This document shows, one piece after another, positions 15,759 through 24,378 of a stretch of DNA of 32,818 nt (within the stretch, counting starts at the first letter, position 1; each line of letters begins with the position of its first letter). The DNA is taken from the NCBI GenBank assembly GCA_018901615.1, contig JAHIEN010000127.1, forward strand, positions 1 through 32,818. Direction: 5' to 3'. A program made the position numbers and the translations under genes. The stretch is from Candidatus Omnitrophota bacterium (GTDB lineage Bacteria; Omnitrophota; Gorgyraeia; Gorgyraeales; Gorgyraeaceae). The notes below the pieces were generated by a model. That model ran no database searches. It was not told where the DNA came from and saw only the letters and a program-made list of their open reading frames with translations.

Positions 15759-16844
15759 TTATTTTTGGAAGAGGCTGGCTATTTTTCCAAAAACGCCGAA
15801 CCGCATAAAATCATTATAAAAAACAAACGCCATGAGGCATATCAAAATAATAAGCCCTGCCTGCGTTATGTTTTCCTGTAATTTATAGGAGAGGGGCTTT
15901 CTCTTTATCTTTTCTATAGCAAGAAACAGGATATGCCCTCCATCCAGGACAGGTATTGGCAGAAGATTGAATATAGCTAAAGACGCGCTTAATATTCCCA
16001 TAAGATGCAACAGGTACACAAACCCCAATCTTGCCGCCTGGCCCGTAATATAAAATATCCCTATCGGGCCTGTGACCGACTCCTTAAAAGAAATAGCTCC
16101 TGTGAGACTAGCCCACAATGCCCTGTAAGTTACATACGTAAGGGTTAATAATTTTCGGGATCCCATATAAATAGACTTTAAAGGACCGTATTTAACATAC
16201 ATTATGTCTTCCGTGGGCATAATACCTATGAGACCAACCTTTTTCTTTGAACCAAAAACAGTCTTGACCTCTTCTGACTTAGGCCTGACCAGCAGGTCTA
16301 TTAAACTGCCGTCCCTGTCAACGAGAAGCTCTAACTCAGGACTTTTATTGGTGTGAACCATGGCAGTGACTTCTTCCCAGTAATTTACGTCCTTGCCGTT
16401 TATCTTTAATATTTTATCTCCCTCTTTCAGGCCTGCTGCCTGACCAGGATAGCCAGGTAACACATTTCCGACTTTTGTAGTCATCGCCGGATAACCTATC
16501 GCAAATACGAAAGAGAATATCAGAAAGGCTAGAATATAATTCAGTAACGGGCCCGCGAATATTATCCTTGATCTTTCGCCCACAGATCTGGACATATATT
16601 CCCATTTTTCACCCTTAGTCTGTTCCTCCGTGGTCTCGCCCGCAAGCTTCACGTATCCTCCCAGGGGCACAGCTGATATAAGATACCTTGTGCCTCCCCT
16701 TGTAATTCCTAATAGCTCAGGCCCGAAACCTATGGAAAATTTTTCCACACGCACGCCTATTCTTTTGGCAATGATGAAATGTCCGAACTCATGCACGATC
16801 ACCAAAACACTGAGAACAAGTATAAAACTAATCGCTGATAGCAC
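15759..16844 (-). CDS. rseP: Site-2 zinc metalloprotease RseP (RIP protease)
   Basis: Intramembrane protease that cuts anti-sigma factors and signal-peptide remnants. 361 aa, shorter than E. coli RseP (450) because only one PDZ domain is present (about 115-190, PGYPGQAAGLKEGDKILKING). Zinc motif H18-E19-F-G-H22 in the first membrane helix and the second motif LLPIPVLDGGH near residue 300; four membrane segments. Starts with GTG at 16844, with GGGAG 7 nt upstream, overlapping the end of dxr by 17 bp, so it is probably translationally coupled. The cdsA-dxr-rseP order is conserved widely. Confidence 0.94.
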   Translation of the reverse strand: MLSAISFILVLSVLVIVHEFGHFIIAKRIGVRVEKFSIGFGPELLGITRGGTRYLISAVPLGGYVKLAGETTEEQTKGEKWEYMSRSVGERSRIIFAGPLLNYILAFLIFSFVFAIGYPAMTTKVGNVLPGYPGQAAGLKEGDKILKINGKDVNYWEEVTAMVHTNKSPELELLVDRDGSLIDLLVRPKSEEVKTVFGSKKKVGLIGIMPTEDIMYVKYGPLKSIYMGSRKLLTLTYVTYRALWASLTGAISFKESVTGPIGIFYITGQAARLGFVYLLHLMGILSASLAIFNLLPIPVLDGGHILFLAIEKIKRKPLSYKLQENITQAGLIILICLMAFVFYNDFMRFGVFGKIASLFQK

Positions 16845-17994
16845 TTAATATCTCCCTTGTTTTTGCCCTGACCCAATTGTCAATATCCAGAATCTCGTCT
16901 AGACCGGGCTGTTTTATCCCTCTATGTAAACCTAAAATTTTTTCTATCACCTTTGGTATATCTGTAAATTTTATCCTGCCTTTTAAAAATACTTTGACAG
17001 CTTCTTCGTTTGACGCGTTTAAAACGCAGGGGTATGTCTTCCCTTTCCTCGCCGCTTCATACGCTATCTCTAAACATGGAAATCTCTTAAAATCCGGGAT
17101 CTGGAAATTCAACACCCTGGCCCTGGAAAAATCAAGCCTTTTTACCGGAGACGATAATCTCGATGGATAAGTAAGCGCGTATTGAATAGGCACTCTCATA
17201 TCACAAGCGCCCAGTTGAGCGAGCATAGCTCCATCCATAAATTCTACCATCGAATGGACCACAGCTTCTGGATGAATCAAGACTTTAATATCATCGATCG
17301 CTGCGCCAAAAAGATGATGCGCCTCAATGACCTCCAGGCCTTTATTCATCATAGTAGCGGAATCAACAGAAATCTTTTTACCCATTTTCCATCTTGGATG
17401 ATTCACTGCTTGGCGCGGCGTTATATCCTTAAGCCCTTCCATAGGAGTCCTCAAAAACGGTCCGCCAGAACCCGTTAAATAGATATTTTTTATCTGTGAC
17501 TCACGGCCAGGCCTGGACTCTATGCATTGAAATACAGCGCTATGTTCGCTGTCTACAGGGAGGATCTTTACCTTTTTTCGCCTTGCTTTCTCCATAACAA
17601 TATCGCCAGCCATTACCAGCGCCTCTTTATTAGCAAGGGCGATCTTTCTCGCGTAGTCCATGCCTGTCAATACTGGTTTAAGCGCGACGGAGCCCACTAT
17701 GCCGACTACAAGGATATCGATGCCGACACTTCTCAGCATCAGACACAGGCCTTCTTCTCCTTCATACACCTTGATTTTTCTGGAACCAAAAAGCCTTTTA
17801 AATTCAACGGCCTTCTTTCTATCAATAATACTCACGGCCCTGGGCCTGAATATCCTTACTTGTTCAGATAAGAGTTTTATATTTGAACAGGCGGAAAGCG
17901 CGCTTACAGAAAACTCATCCTTAAGCCTGAAAATAACATCCAGTGCGCTCGTTCCTATTGAGCCTGTTGAACCTAAAACAGCGACTTTCTGCAT
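16828..17994 (-). CDS. dxr: 1-deoxy-D-xylulose 5-phosphate reductoisomerase
   Basis: Second step of the MEP pathway: DXP to MEP using NADPH and a divalent metal. 388 aa, normal length. N-terminal Rossmann motif GSTGSIGTSALDVI; metal and substrate region LPVDSEHSAVFQ; TGSGGPF; KISVDSATMMNKGLEVIEAH; IHPEAVVHSMVEF. The ATG at 17994 follows cdsA by 20 nt without a clear Shine-Dalgarno. Same pathway as ispG two genes downstream. Confidence 0.96.
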   Translation of the reverse strand: MQKVAVLGSTGSIGTSALDVIFRLKDEFSVSALSACSNIKLLSEQVRIFRPRAVSIIDRKKAVEFKRLFGSRKIKVYEGEEGLCLMLRSVGIDILVVGIVGSVALKPVLTGMDYARKIALANKEALVMAGDIVMEKARRKKVKILPVDSEHSAVFQCIESRPGRESQIKNIYLTGSGGPFLRTPMEGLKDITPRQAVNHPRWKMGKKISVDSATMMNKGLEVIEAHHLFGAAIDDIKVLIHPEAVVHSMVEFMDGAMLAQLGACDMRVPIQYALTYPSRLSSPVKRLDFSRARVLNFQIPDFKRFPCLEIAYEAARKGKTYPCVLNASNEEAVKVFLKGRIKFTDIPKVIEKILGLHRGIKQPGLDEILDIDNWVRAKTREILSAISD

Positions 17995-18014
17995 ATGCGT
18001 TGGTAATGGTTAGA

Positions 18015-18815
18015 CTATATAATGATCGTCAAATAAATATAAAAAATAGGCGCCGCGAAAAGCACGCTGTCAATTACATCCAGCAGACCTCCAAGGCCTG
18101 GTAAAAACGGGCTTGAGTCTTTCACCTGGTAATCGCGTTTGACAAGGCTTTCAGCAAGATCGCCAAACTGGGCAAAGATACCTATTAATACACCGGCCAT
18201 AAAAATAGCGCTGAAAGACATCCAACCTAAGTAGACCTTGCTTATACAAGCGAAAAACAGACTGAACAGAAATCCTCCGGCCGCTCCCTCTATGGATTTC
18301 TTAGGACTTATCTTCGGGAGCAACCTGTGTCTGCCGAATCTGGTTCCTACTAAATAAGCGCCGACATCTCCAGCCTTTGTAACGAGCAAAAGAAATACTA
18401 CCAGCTTGTGGCCGTCTGCCAGAAATCTTATCTTCACCAGAAAGGTGAAAAACCAGCCTACATAAAATACGCCGAATAGCACAAGCGCGATCAACGCGAT
18501 AGAATTCTGATTTTCCTTCCTTGTGAACTGTATAATAAAAAGCGCGATAAAGGTTATGATGAAAAACAACGCCTCCCACATACCGCCCGTTGGCCTGTAA
18601 AAATAAGTAATATACGGCAGTATCGCTCCGGAGAAGATGCCTAGATATACAAAACTCCTGGGAAATTTGTCCTTTGAATTTAATCTGAAGAATTCGTAAA
18701 GCCCGAAACCAATAAACACTGAAGACACTATACTAAAAAACCATATAGGCAGGATAAATATGGTGATGACGATGACGGATATTAGGATTATGGAAGTAAC
18801 GGAACGTTTTAACAT
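18015..18815 (-). CDS. cdsA: Phosphatidate cytidylyltransferase (CDP-diglyceride synthase)
   Basis: Makes CDP-diacylglycerol from CTP and phosphatidate, the entry to phospholipid synthesis. 266 aa from the ATG at 18815, multi-spanning. C-terminal signature: SPKKSIEGAAGGF, then LVKRDYQVKDSSPFLPGLGGLLDVIDS; the usual HGG and DRID are GLGG and DVID here, a variation also seen in other phyla. I prefer 18815 (AAAGG 8 nt upstream, starts MLKRSVTS) over the in-frame ATG at 18842, because those nine codons lie in a heptamer repeat. Downstream of uppS, upstream of dxr. Confidence 0.92.
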   Translation of the reverse strand: MLKRSVTSIILISVIVITIFILPIWFFSIVSSVFIGFGLYEFFRLNSKDKFPRSFVYLGIFSGAILPYITYFYRPTGGMWEALFFIITFIALFIIQFTRKENQNSIALIALVLFGVFYVGWFFTFLVKIRFLADGHKLVVFLLLVTKAGDVGAYLVGTRFGRHRLLPKISPKKSIEGAAGGFLFSLFFACISKVYLGWMSFSAIFMAGVLIGIFAQFGDLAESLVKRDYQVKDSSPFLPGLGGLLDVIDSVLFAAPIFYIYLTIII

Positions 18816-18828
18816 ATTGATAGCCTTT

Positions 18829-18891
18829 AGCTCATGGTTCATAGCTCATAGTTTTAAGGTCTTAACCTATGAGCCAGGAGCTATGAGCTAA
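18829..18891. repeat. AGCTCAT heptamer array with inverted symmetry between uppS and cdsA
   Basis: Nine heptamers in register: AGCTCAT GGTTCAT AGCTCAT AGTTTTA AGGTCTT AACCTAT GAGCCAG GAGCTAT GAGCTAA. The left units are inverted copies of the right ones, so it can fold into a long imperfect hairpin. It ends 4 nt from the uppS stop codon. Same unit as 14612-14646. Confidence 0.8.
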
Positions 18892-18895
18892 ACCC

Positions 18896-19591
18896 TTATT
18901 TTCCAAACCTTCTCTCTCGTTTACTGTATTCCTCGATCGCCTTTTCCAGATCTGGCTCACGGAAATCAGGCCAGAATTTTGACGTGACATATATCTCCGA
19001 GTAGGATATCTGCCATAACAAAAAATTTGAGACACGCATCTCTCCGCTTGTGCGTATCAAAAGGTCAGGATCCGGAGATTCATTTGTGTATAAATACTTT
19101 GAAAAAAGCCTTTCGTCTATCTGCTCGGGCTGCAGTCGGCCATTCTTTACTTCTTTTGATAACATACGCGCGGCGTTTAATATTTCCTGCCTCGAGCCAT
19201 AACTCAGCGCTATATTAAGATTCAATGTGCCGTACCCTGCTGTCTCAGCTTCTGTCTCTTCTATTTTTTTTCTTATCCTCGCGTCCAGTCTATCCCTGTC
19301 CCCGATTATTCTTAACCTGACTCCATTATCATGGAACAGCTTGATCTCGTTATCTAAAAAATTCTCCAACAATCTAAAAAGACCTTTTATCTCTCTCTTG
19401 GGACGTAACCAATTCTCTGTGGAAAAGGCATATAGCGTAAGATATTCTACTTTGAATTTTATGCAGGATGTTACAATGTTTTTTACAGAGTCGACCCCCT
19501 TCTTATGACCCATTATCCTTGGGAGGCCTCTTTTCTTGGCCCATCTCCCGTTGCCGTCCATTATTATAGCGATATGTCTGGGAGTTTTCAT
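18896..19591 (-). CDS. uppS: Undecaprenyl diphosphate synthase (cis-prenyltransferase)
   Basis: Elongates farnesyl diphosphate to the C55 carrier for peptidoglycan and O-antigen. 231 aa, usual length. The IAIIMDGNGRWAKKRGLPRIMGHKKG N-terminus holds the catalytic Asp and the diphosphate loop; then YLTLYAFSTENWLRP, LNIALSYGSRQEI, and the C-terminal PDLLIRTSGEMRVSNFLLWQISYSEIY. The ATG at 19591 has no obvious Shine-Dalgarno; a GAGGCC/GGCCTC hairpin lies at 19600-19623. First gene of the uppS-cdsA-dxr-rseP-ispG-proS block; a terminator precedes it, so it must have a promoter I cannot place. Confidence 0.96.
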   Translation of the reverse strand: MKTPRHIAIIMDGNGRWAKKRGLPRIMGHKKGVDSVKNIVTSCIKFKVEYLTLYAFSTENWLRPKREIKGLFRLLENFLDNEIKLFHDNGVRLRIIGDRDRLDARIRKKIEETEAETAGYGTLNLNIALSYGSRQEILNAARMLSKEVKNGRLQPEQIDERLFSKYLYTNESPDPDLLIRTSGEMRVSNFLLWQISYSEIYVTSKFWPDFREPDLEKAIEEYSKRERRFGK

Positions 19592-19599
19592 ATTTAATT

Positions 19600-19623
19600 G
19601 AGGCCTTAAGGCCGAAGGGCCTC
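19600..19623. repeat. Hairpin in the uppS leader
   Basis: GAGGCC (19600-19605) pairs with GGCCTC (19618-19623) around a 12-nt loop holding a further GGCC. It lies where the uppS ribosome site would be expected, which may lower translation; it could equally be an intergenic palindrome. Confidence 0.45.
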
Positions 19624-19628
19624 ATATA

Positions 19629-19676
19629 AATTAAAAACGCGAATGTATCTGACCGAGAAACTAACATTCGCGTTTT
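19629..19676 (-). terminator. Strong intrinsic terminator after the OmpA/coiled-coil pair
   Basis: Perfect 13-bp arms AAAACGCGAATGT (19634-19646) and ACATTCGCGTTTT (19664-19676), 17-nt loop. On the minus strand the stem ends in TTTTT followed by AATT. It separates the 20829-19704 unit from uppS. The A/T tracts on both sides could make it work in both directions. Confidence 0.8.
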
Positions 19677-19703
19677 CAGTTAATACCATATAAAGATTTA
19701 TAT

Positions 19704-20078
19704 CTACTCAGCAGCGGAAGTTGCTTCTTCGAGATCAGATGTGGGCTGAAGCGCATTTATAGCCGTGTTGAGTCTCGTCTCAAGGTCATTTTTCTCCGAC
19801 ACCAGAGCATTGATCTGCCGATTTGCCTGATCAACCTGCTGATTCGCCTGATTAACCTGCTGCATGGCCATGTTTAGAGAATTCTGGAGATCTATTGCCA
19901 TGCCTGCCTGTTTATTGGCCTCTGCCAGCTGCGTCTCAAGATCCAGGATCTTAGTATTGAACTTTTCCTTCCCGGAATTTATCCGTGATTTAACCGCTTC
20001 TGTGTTTCGAGCCATAGCTACGCATATTATGCCCAATACTACTACAGCTGCTATCAAAGCTATTTTCACCTTATCCAT
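19704..20078 (-). CDS. Small membrane-anchored coiled-coil protein
   Basis: No family recognised. 124 aa: one N-terminal membrane segment (residues about 5-23, ALIAAVVVLGIICVA) and then a long helix rich in Q, N, E and A with the repeats QQVNQANQQVDQANRQI (about 73-90), typical of a periplasmic coiled coil. The ATG at 20078 has GAGGAGGGG just upstream. It follows the OmpA-type lipoprotein by 19 nt in the same short operon, so the two probably work together at the cell envelope. A terminator follows. Confidence 0.75.
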   Translation of the reverse strand: MDKVKIALIAAVVVLGIICVAMARNTEAVKSRINSGKEKFNTKILDLETQLAEANKQAGMAIDLQNSLNMAMQQVNQANQQVDQANRQINALVSEKNDLETRLNTAINALQPTSDLEEATSAAE

Positions 20079-20097
20079 ACCCTACCCCTCCTCACTG

Positions 20098-20829
20098 TTA
20101 TTTCTTGTACTTCATAATCTTTCTCTGTATTTCCATCTTTTTTTCAACTAATTTATCCATGTCCGCCTGGATCTTTGCTATATCCTTGGGAAGTATTACT
20201 ATCTCAACACGCCTGTTCTGTCTGCGGCCTTCAGGTTTATCGTTTGAAACAACAGGCCTGTACTCGCCATACCCTGTAGCGGCAACCCTTTTCGGGCTGA
20301 TGCTTTTCTCGTCGACAATATAGTGAAGGACGCTTATCGCCCTAGCGGTTGAAAGCTCCCAGTTAGATTTCCATCCGGAGTATTTTATAGGTTCGTTATC
20401 TGTATGGCCTTCTATCCCTACGTCCCTGTCACCCACATCTTTGCTGAGCACATTGGTTATCTTGTCTAAAATACCATACGCTTCCTTTTTTATATCAGCC
20501 TTCCCCGAATCAAAAAGCACCTCTGCCAGAAATATAATCGCCAAACCTTTTTCCGCCATCTCAAGACGCACGTCCTTATCGCCTATCTCTTTTGACAATC
20601 TGCCTTCAAGCAGCTTTTTTGTCTTTTCAAGTTCCGATACTTCATTATCCTTTTCCATCTGCAACTTGGCCAGCTGGGCATTTAGCGCGTCGATCTCTTT
20701 ATTGAGATAATTTATTTTTTCTATATCGCTGCGCCTGCCTTTCTGGAATTTAACAGAACACCCGGAAGTCACAAGACTCAAACAGGTTACACCTAAAACC
20801 ATATAAAAAAATAATTTTTTGGGCATCAT
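20098..20829 (-). CDS. OmpA-family peptidoglycan-binding lipoprotein
   Basis: 243 aa. Lipoprotein signal peptide with lipobox LVTSGC (Cys24), a coiled-coil stretch (about 36-80), and a C-terminal OmpA/MotB/Pal domain (about 98-215): LFDSGKADIK, EGHTDNEPI, NWELSTARAISVLHYI, RVAATGYGEYRPV, GRRQNRRVEIVIL. The domain grips diaminopimelate of peptidoglycan, so the protein tethers a membrane to the wall. The extra lysine-rich tail (about 216-243) is unusual for Pal. The ATG at 20829 has GGGAGGG; a second ATG follows at once. Has its own promoter (20853-20881). Confidence 0.88.
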   Translation of the reverse strand: MMPKKLFFYMVLGVTCLSLVTSGCSVKFQKGRRSDIEKINYLNKEIDALNAQLAKLQMEKDNEVSELEKTKKLLEGRLSKEIGDKDVRLEMAEKGLAIIFLAEVLFDSGKADIKKEAYGILDKITNVLSKDVGDRDVGIEGHTDNEPIKYSGWKSNWELSTARAISVLHYIVDEKSISPKRVAATGYGEYRPVVSNDKPEGRRQNRRVEIVILPKDIAKIQADMDKLVEKKMEIQRKIMKYKK

Positions 20830-20852
20830 ATAGACCCTCCCTTTTTTTAATT

Positions 20853-20881
20853 AATATAATACTACCGGGCTATAAAGTCAA
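20853..20881 (-). promoter_or_regulatory. Sigma70-type promoter for the OmpA lipoprotein operon
   Basis: Minus strand: TTGACT (20881-20876), 17-bp spacer, TATATT (20858-20853), just after the hppA stop. With the terminator at 19629-19676 it defines a two-gene unit. Confidence 0.6.
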
Positions 20882-20882
20882 G

Positions 20883-22973
20883 CTATTTAAACAGGCTATT
20901 CCTTATTATAAACGATGCGAAAACAATCGATACCATTGACATTAACTTTATCAATATATTCAAGGAAGGCCCTGAGGTATCCTTAAAAGGATCCCCTACA
21001 GTATCACCGACAACAGCGGCCTTGTGACAGGCAGAACCTTTACCGCCTTCATGTCCTCTCTCTATATATTTTTTAGCGTTGTCCCATGCGCCGCCTGAAT
21101 TTGCCATCATAATCGCCAGAACAAAACCTGTAATAAGCGCGCCCACTAAAAGGCCTACCTGTGCCTCTATGCCCATTAAAAGCCCCACGACAATCGGCGC
21201 GAGTATGGCCAGGAGCGAAGGTACGATCATTTCTTTTTGCGCGCTTTTTGTGACTATACTGACACAATTAGCGTAATCTGGTTTTTCCCTGCCTTCCATT
21301 AAACCTTTTATTTCCCTGAACTGTCTTCTGACCTCCATGACGACTCCAGAGGCTGCCCTTCCTACAGCGCTCAGGGTAAGGGAGCAAAAAGCAAACGGAA
21401 GCATCCCTCCTATAAAAAGTCCGGCAAGGAGTCTTGGGTTCATCAAGTCTGTATTCAGGGATTTACCTAAAATGTGTATCTGGTCCCTGTACGCGGCTAT
21501 CAAGGCCAGCGCAGAGAGCGCGGCTGAGCCTATGGCAAATCCTTTACCTGTTGCCGCAGTAGTGTTTCCAAGCGCGTCAAGCGCGTCTGTGCGCTGACGT
21601 ACTTCTGGCGGCTGATGAGACATTTCCGCGTTGCCCCCCGCGTTATCCGCAACAGGGCCATAGGCGTCTGTGGCAAGGGTGATACCAAGGGTGCTCAACA
21701 TACCCACAGCAGCTATGCCCACGCCGTAAAGCCCCAGGTTGAAATCCCTGGCCCCGCCTGAAAAATAAAAACTCGCGAGGATTGCCATGGCCACTGCCAC
21801 TACAGGTACTATGGTGGAAAGCATTCCCACTGACAACCCGCTTATAATAACAGTGGCAGGGCCTGTATTCGCAGAGTGCGCCACTGCGCGTGTCGGTCTG
21901 TATTTATCCGATGTAAAATATTCCGTTGAAAATCCCATTATAATACCTGCTGCCAGACCTGAGATAACAGCCCAGTAAACACCTATAAAATCAGGACCAA
22001 GGACTCCCCTGATGACAAAATACGATGCTATAGCTATAAGCCCTGCGCTTACAAATATCCCTTTTCTAAGTGCCATGAGGAGCGCATGCTGATCAGCCTT
22101 TTCGCCAGACCGCACAAAAAGTGTTCCTATGAGACTTGCCAAAACTCCTACAGCAGCCATTACCATTGGTATTGTTATGCTATCAAGACTCTTGCCGTAC
22201 TTGACAAAGGCCGCGGCTCCCAACGCCATTGTAGCAACAATAGACCCTACATAGGATTCATATAAATCCGCGCCCATGCCCGCGACATCTCCGACATTAT
22301 CGCCGACATTGTCAGCGATAACAGCGGGATTTCTGGGGTCATCTTCCGGGATGCCTGCCTCTATCTTCCCGACTAGATCAGCCCCTACATCAGCGGCCTT
22401 TGTAAATATACCCCCGCCTACCCTTGCAAAAAGCGCCATTGAGCTTGCGCCCATGCCAAAGTTCAGCATCGTGCTTGTTATATTTTGTATCCTTATTGCC
22501 TCTTCAAGACCGCGGTAATACCAGTTAAGAAAATAATACCATATGCTCAGGTCCAAGAGACCGAGGCCTACGACCATAAGCCCCATTACCGCTCCGCTTG
22601 AGAACGCTACCTGAAGCGCGCTGTTAAGGCTGGTCTTTGCGGCTGAGGCTGTCCTTGAGCTGGCGCGCGTCGCGACGCTCATACCTATGAAACCGCAGAG
22701 TCCTGAAAAAAATCCGCCTGTCAAAAAGGCAAACGGCACGAATACTATAAGGTAACCCCTGAGGTACAACAAAAATAATGCGGAAAATACCACTGCGAAA
22801 AATATGCCGACAATAGCATACTGTCTCTTGATATAGGCGTAAGCCCCTTCCCTCACCCATGCGGCGATCTCCCTCATCTCGCTGGTACCTTCGTCTTGTC
22901 GCATTATCTTCCAGATAAGAAAAATAGAAAAGGCTATAGCTACCACAGATCCCACGGGTGCCAAAAACAGCAT
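20883..22973 (-). CDS. hppA: Membrane-bound ion-pumping pyrophosphatase (K+-dependent type)
   Basis: Hydrolyses pyrophosphate and pumps H+ or Na+ across the membrane. 696 aa, about 16 membrane helices. Signatures: DVGADLVGKIEAGIPEDDPRNPAVIADNVGDNVGD, FSTEYFT, TDAYGPVADNAGGNAEM, and the C-terminal GGAWDNAKKYIE plus VGDTVGDPFKDTSGPSLNILIK. The segment GNTTAATGKGFAIGSAAL has Ala where K+-independent enzymes have Lys, so it belongs to the K+-dependent group; whether H+ or Na+ is moved I cannot tell. The ATG at 22973 has AAAGGAGA. It follows purA, whose reaction does not yield PPi, so the pairing is not obviously metabolic. Confidence 0.96.
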   Translation of the reverse strand: MLFLAPVGSVVAIAFSIFLIWKIMRQDEGTSEMREIAAWVREGAYAYIKRQYAIVGIFFAVVFSALFLLYLRGYLIVFVPFAFLTGGFFSGLCGFIGMSVATRASSRTASAAKTSLNSALQVAFSSGAVMGLMVVGLGLLDLSIWYYFLNWYYRGLEEAIRIQNITSTMLNFGMGASSMALFARVGGGIFTKAADVGADLVGKIEAGIPEDDPRNPAVIADNVGDNVGDVAGMGADLYESYVGSIVATMALGAAAFVKYGKSLDSITIPMVMAAVGVLASLIGTLFVRSGEKADQHALLMALRKGIFVSAGLIAIASYFVIRGVLGPDFIGVYWAVISGLAAGIIMGFSTEYFTSDKYRPTRAVAHSANTGPATVIISGLSVGMLSTIVPVVAVAMAILASFYFSGGARDFNLGLYGVGIAAVGMLSTLGITLATDAYGPVADNAGGNAEMSHQPPEVRQRTDALDALGNTTAATGKGFAIGSAALSALALIAAYRDQIHILGKSLNTDLMNPRLLAGLFIGGMLPFAFCSLTLSAVGRAASGVVMEVRRQFREIKGLMEGREKPDYANCVSIVTKSAQKEMIVPSLLAILAPIVVGLLMGIEAQVGLLVGALITGFVLAIMMANSGGAWDNAKKYIERGHEGGKGSACHKAAVVGDTVGDPFKDTSGPSLNILIKLMSMVSIVFASFIIRNSLFK

Positions 22974-22990
22974 GTAAAAATCTCCTTTCT

Positions 22991-23090
22991 AAAAGTTATC
23001 TGATGTTATCTGAGGGTATCTAATGTTGTCTGAGGTCGCTTTTTGCAACTTCTAAAAACCTCTGATAACTTCTAATAACCTCATATAACC
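22991..23090. repeat. Decamer-period inverted repeat between purA and hppA
   Basis: Exact 10-nt register: TGATGTTATC TGAGGGTATC TAATGTTGTC TGAGGTCGCT, a GTCGC-TTTTT-GCAAC centre, then inverted units TCTAAAAACC TCTGATAACT TCTAATAACC TCATATAACC. It starts at the purA stop codon. Same architecture as 29371-29520. Confidence 0.8.
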
Positions 23091-24319
23091 TATATTCTAA
23101 ATGCCTGTTTTCTTTTTGACCCAACCGAAACCATGCCTATCTTCACGCCCAGAAGCTTTGACATGCGCTCCAGATACGCTTTCGCGTTCTTCGGCAATTC
23201 CTTGAAACTCCTTATTGCCGTAGTGTCCCGCATCCATCCTTTATATTCCTCGTAAATCAAAGTACAATTTTCCAGCACAACCAGATCTGCTGGAAAATCA
23301 TTGTAGATCTTACCTTTATATTTATAACCTGTGCATATCTTTATTTTTTCCATCTCGTCCAGCACATCGAGCTTCGTAACTACTATTTCGCTCAGGCCGT
23401 TTACATTCACGGCATGCCTGACTATGACCGCGTCAAACCATCCGCATCTCCTGGGTCTTCCGGTAGTGGCGCCGAACTCTTTACCCTTACTCCTTATCTT
23501 CTCCATCAGGTCTTTTTTAAATTCTGTTGGAAAAGGCCCCTCTCCTACCCGCGTGGTATATGCCTTCACAACCCCTATTACCTTGTCTATCTTTGTGGGG
23601 CCTACGCCTGTGCCTGTAAGCGCTCCCCCGGCGGTAGAGCTGGATGATGTAACATACGGATATGTGCCATGGTCTATATCCAGGAGAGTCCCTTGCGCGC
23701 CTTCAAATAAGATGCGTTTATTTTTTAAAATAGCCTTGTTCAGAAATAAAGATACATTGGTAAAGTATTTTTGAATCTTTCGTCCATAATCTATGTATGC
23801 ATCATAGATCTCGTCAAAGTCAAATTCACGCGACCCCTCTAAATTTGCCTTTAATTTTTTTCTTAACAGCTCCTTATTCACCAGGTCAGCCATGCGTATA
23901 CCGCAACGCGCCATCTTGTCAACATAGCAAGGTCCAATGCCCCGGCCCGTGGTACCTATCTGCGCGCCGCGCCTTTTATCTATTACCTTATGATAAGGAA
24001 ATATTACGTGAGCGGATTCGCTCACCAGGAGATTGCCGTCAACCTCGATACCTTTTTCCCTGAGCATTGAAATTTCTTTCAGAAGCGCTTCAGGGTCAAC
24101 GACCAGGCCATTTCCAATGATGCACATCTTGCCTTTGTGCAGGATACCTGACGGGATAAGGTGCAATATAAATTCCTTGTCTCCTATAACAACAGTATGA
24201 CCCGCGTTATTCCCGCCCTGATACCTGACAATGATATCAGCATCAGCGGATAGTATATCGATTATCTTCCCTTTTCCCTCGTCACCCCATTGCGCTCCGA
24301 CAACAATCGTGCATGGCAT
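23090..24319 (-). CDS. purA: Adenylosuccinate synthetase
   Basis: Joins IMP and aspartate with GTP to adenylosuccinate, the first committed AMP step. 409 aa, slightly short of E. coli (432). P-loop GAQWGDEGKGKIIDIL at the N-terminus, RYQGGNNAGHTVV, IGTTGRGIGPCYVDK, LFEGAQGTLLDIDHGTYPYVTSSS, VVKAYTTRVGEGPFPTE, TGRPRRCGWFDAV. The ATG at 24319 has GAGGAG 5 nt upstream. Separate from other purine genes here. Confidence 0.97.
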   Translation of the reverse strand: MPCTIVVGAQWGDEGKGKIIDILSADADIIVRYQGGNNAGHTVVIGDKEFILHLIPSGILHKGKMCIIGNGLVVDPEALLKEISMLREKGIEVDGNLLVSESAHVIFPYHKVIDKRRGAQIGTTGRGIGPCYVDKMARCGIRMADLVNKELLRKKLKANLEGSREFDFDEIYDAYIDYGRKIQKYFTNVSLFLNKAILKNKRILFEGAQGTLLDIDHGTYPYVTSSSSTAGGALTGTGVGPTKIDKVIGVVKAYTTRVGEGPFPTEFKKDLMEKIRSKGKEFGATTGRPRRCGWFDAVIVRHAVNVNGLSEIVVTKLDVLDEMEKIKICTGYKYKGKIYNDFPADLVVLENCTLIYEEYKGWMRDTTAIRSFKELPKNAKAYLERMSKLLGVKIGMVSVGSKRKQAFRI

Positions 24320-24330
24320 AAAAACTCCTC

Positions 24331-24375
24331 TTCATGATTGGTGCCACGCACTGGTGCGTGGCACCACCGCATGAA
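24331..24375. repeat. Palindrome between the homocitrate-synthase-like gene and purA
   Basis: Perfect 11-bp arms GGTGCCACGCA / TGCGTGGCACC (24340-24365, 4-nt loop) with outer TTCATG / CATGAA (24331-24336, 24370-24375). It lies 4 nt after the upstream stop codon; no U-run. Confidence 0.75.
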
Positions 24376-24378
24376 TGA

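Noticed and set aside
18816..18842. ATG at 18842 as cdsA start
   Set aside because: The extra nine codons are heptamer repeat sequence; the ATG at 18815 has AAAGG upstream and begins the membrane protein normally.
20883..24319. purA-hppA functional pair through pyrophosphate
   Set aside because: PurA releases GDP and Pi, not PPi, so the adjacency gives no direct metabolic link.
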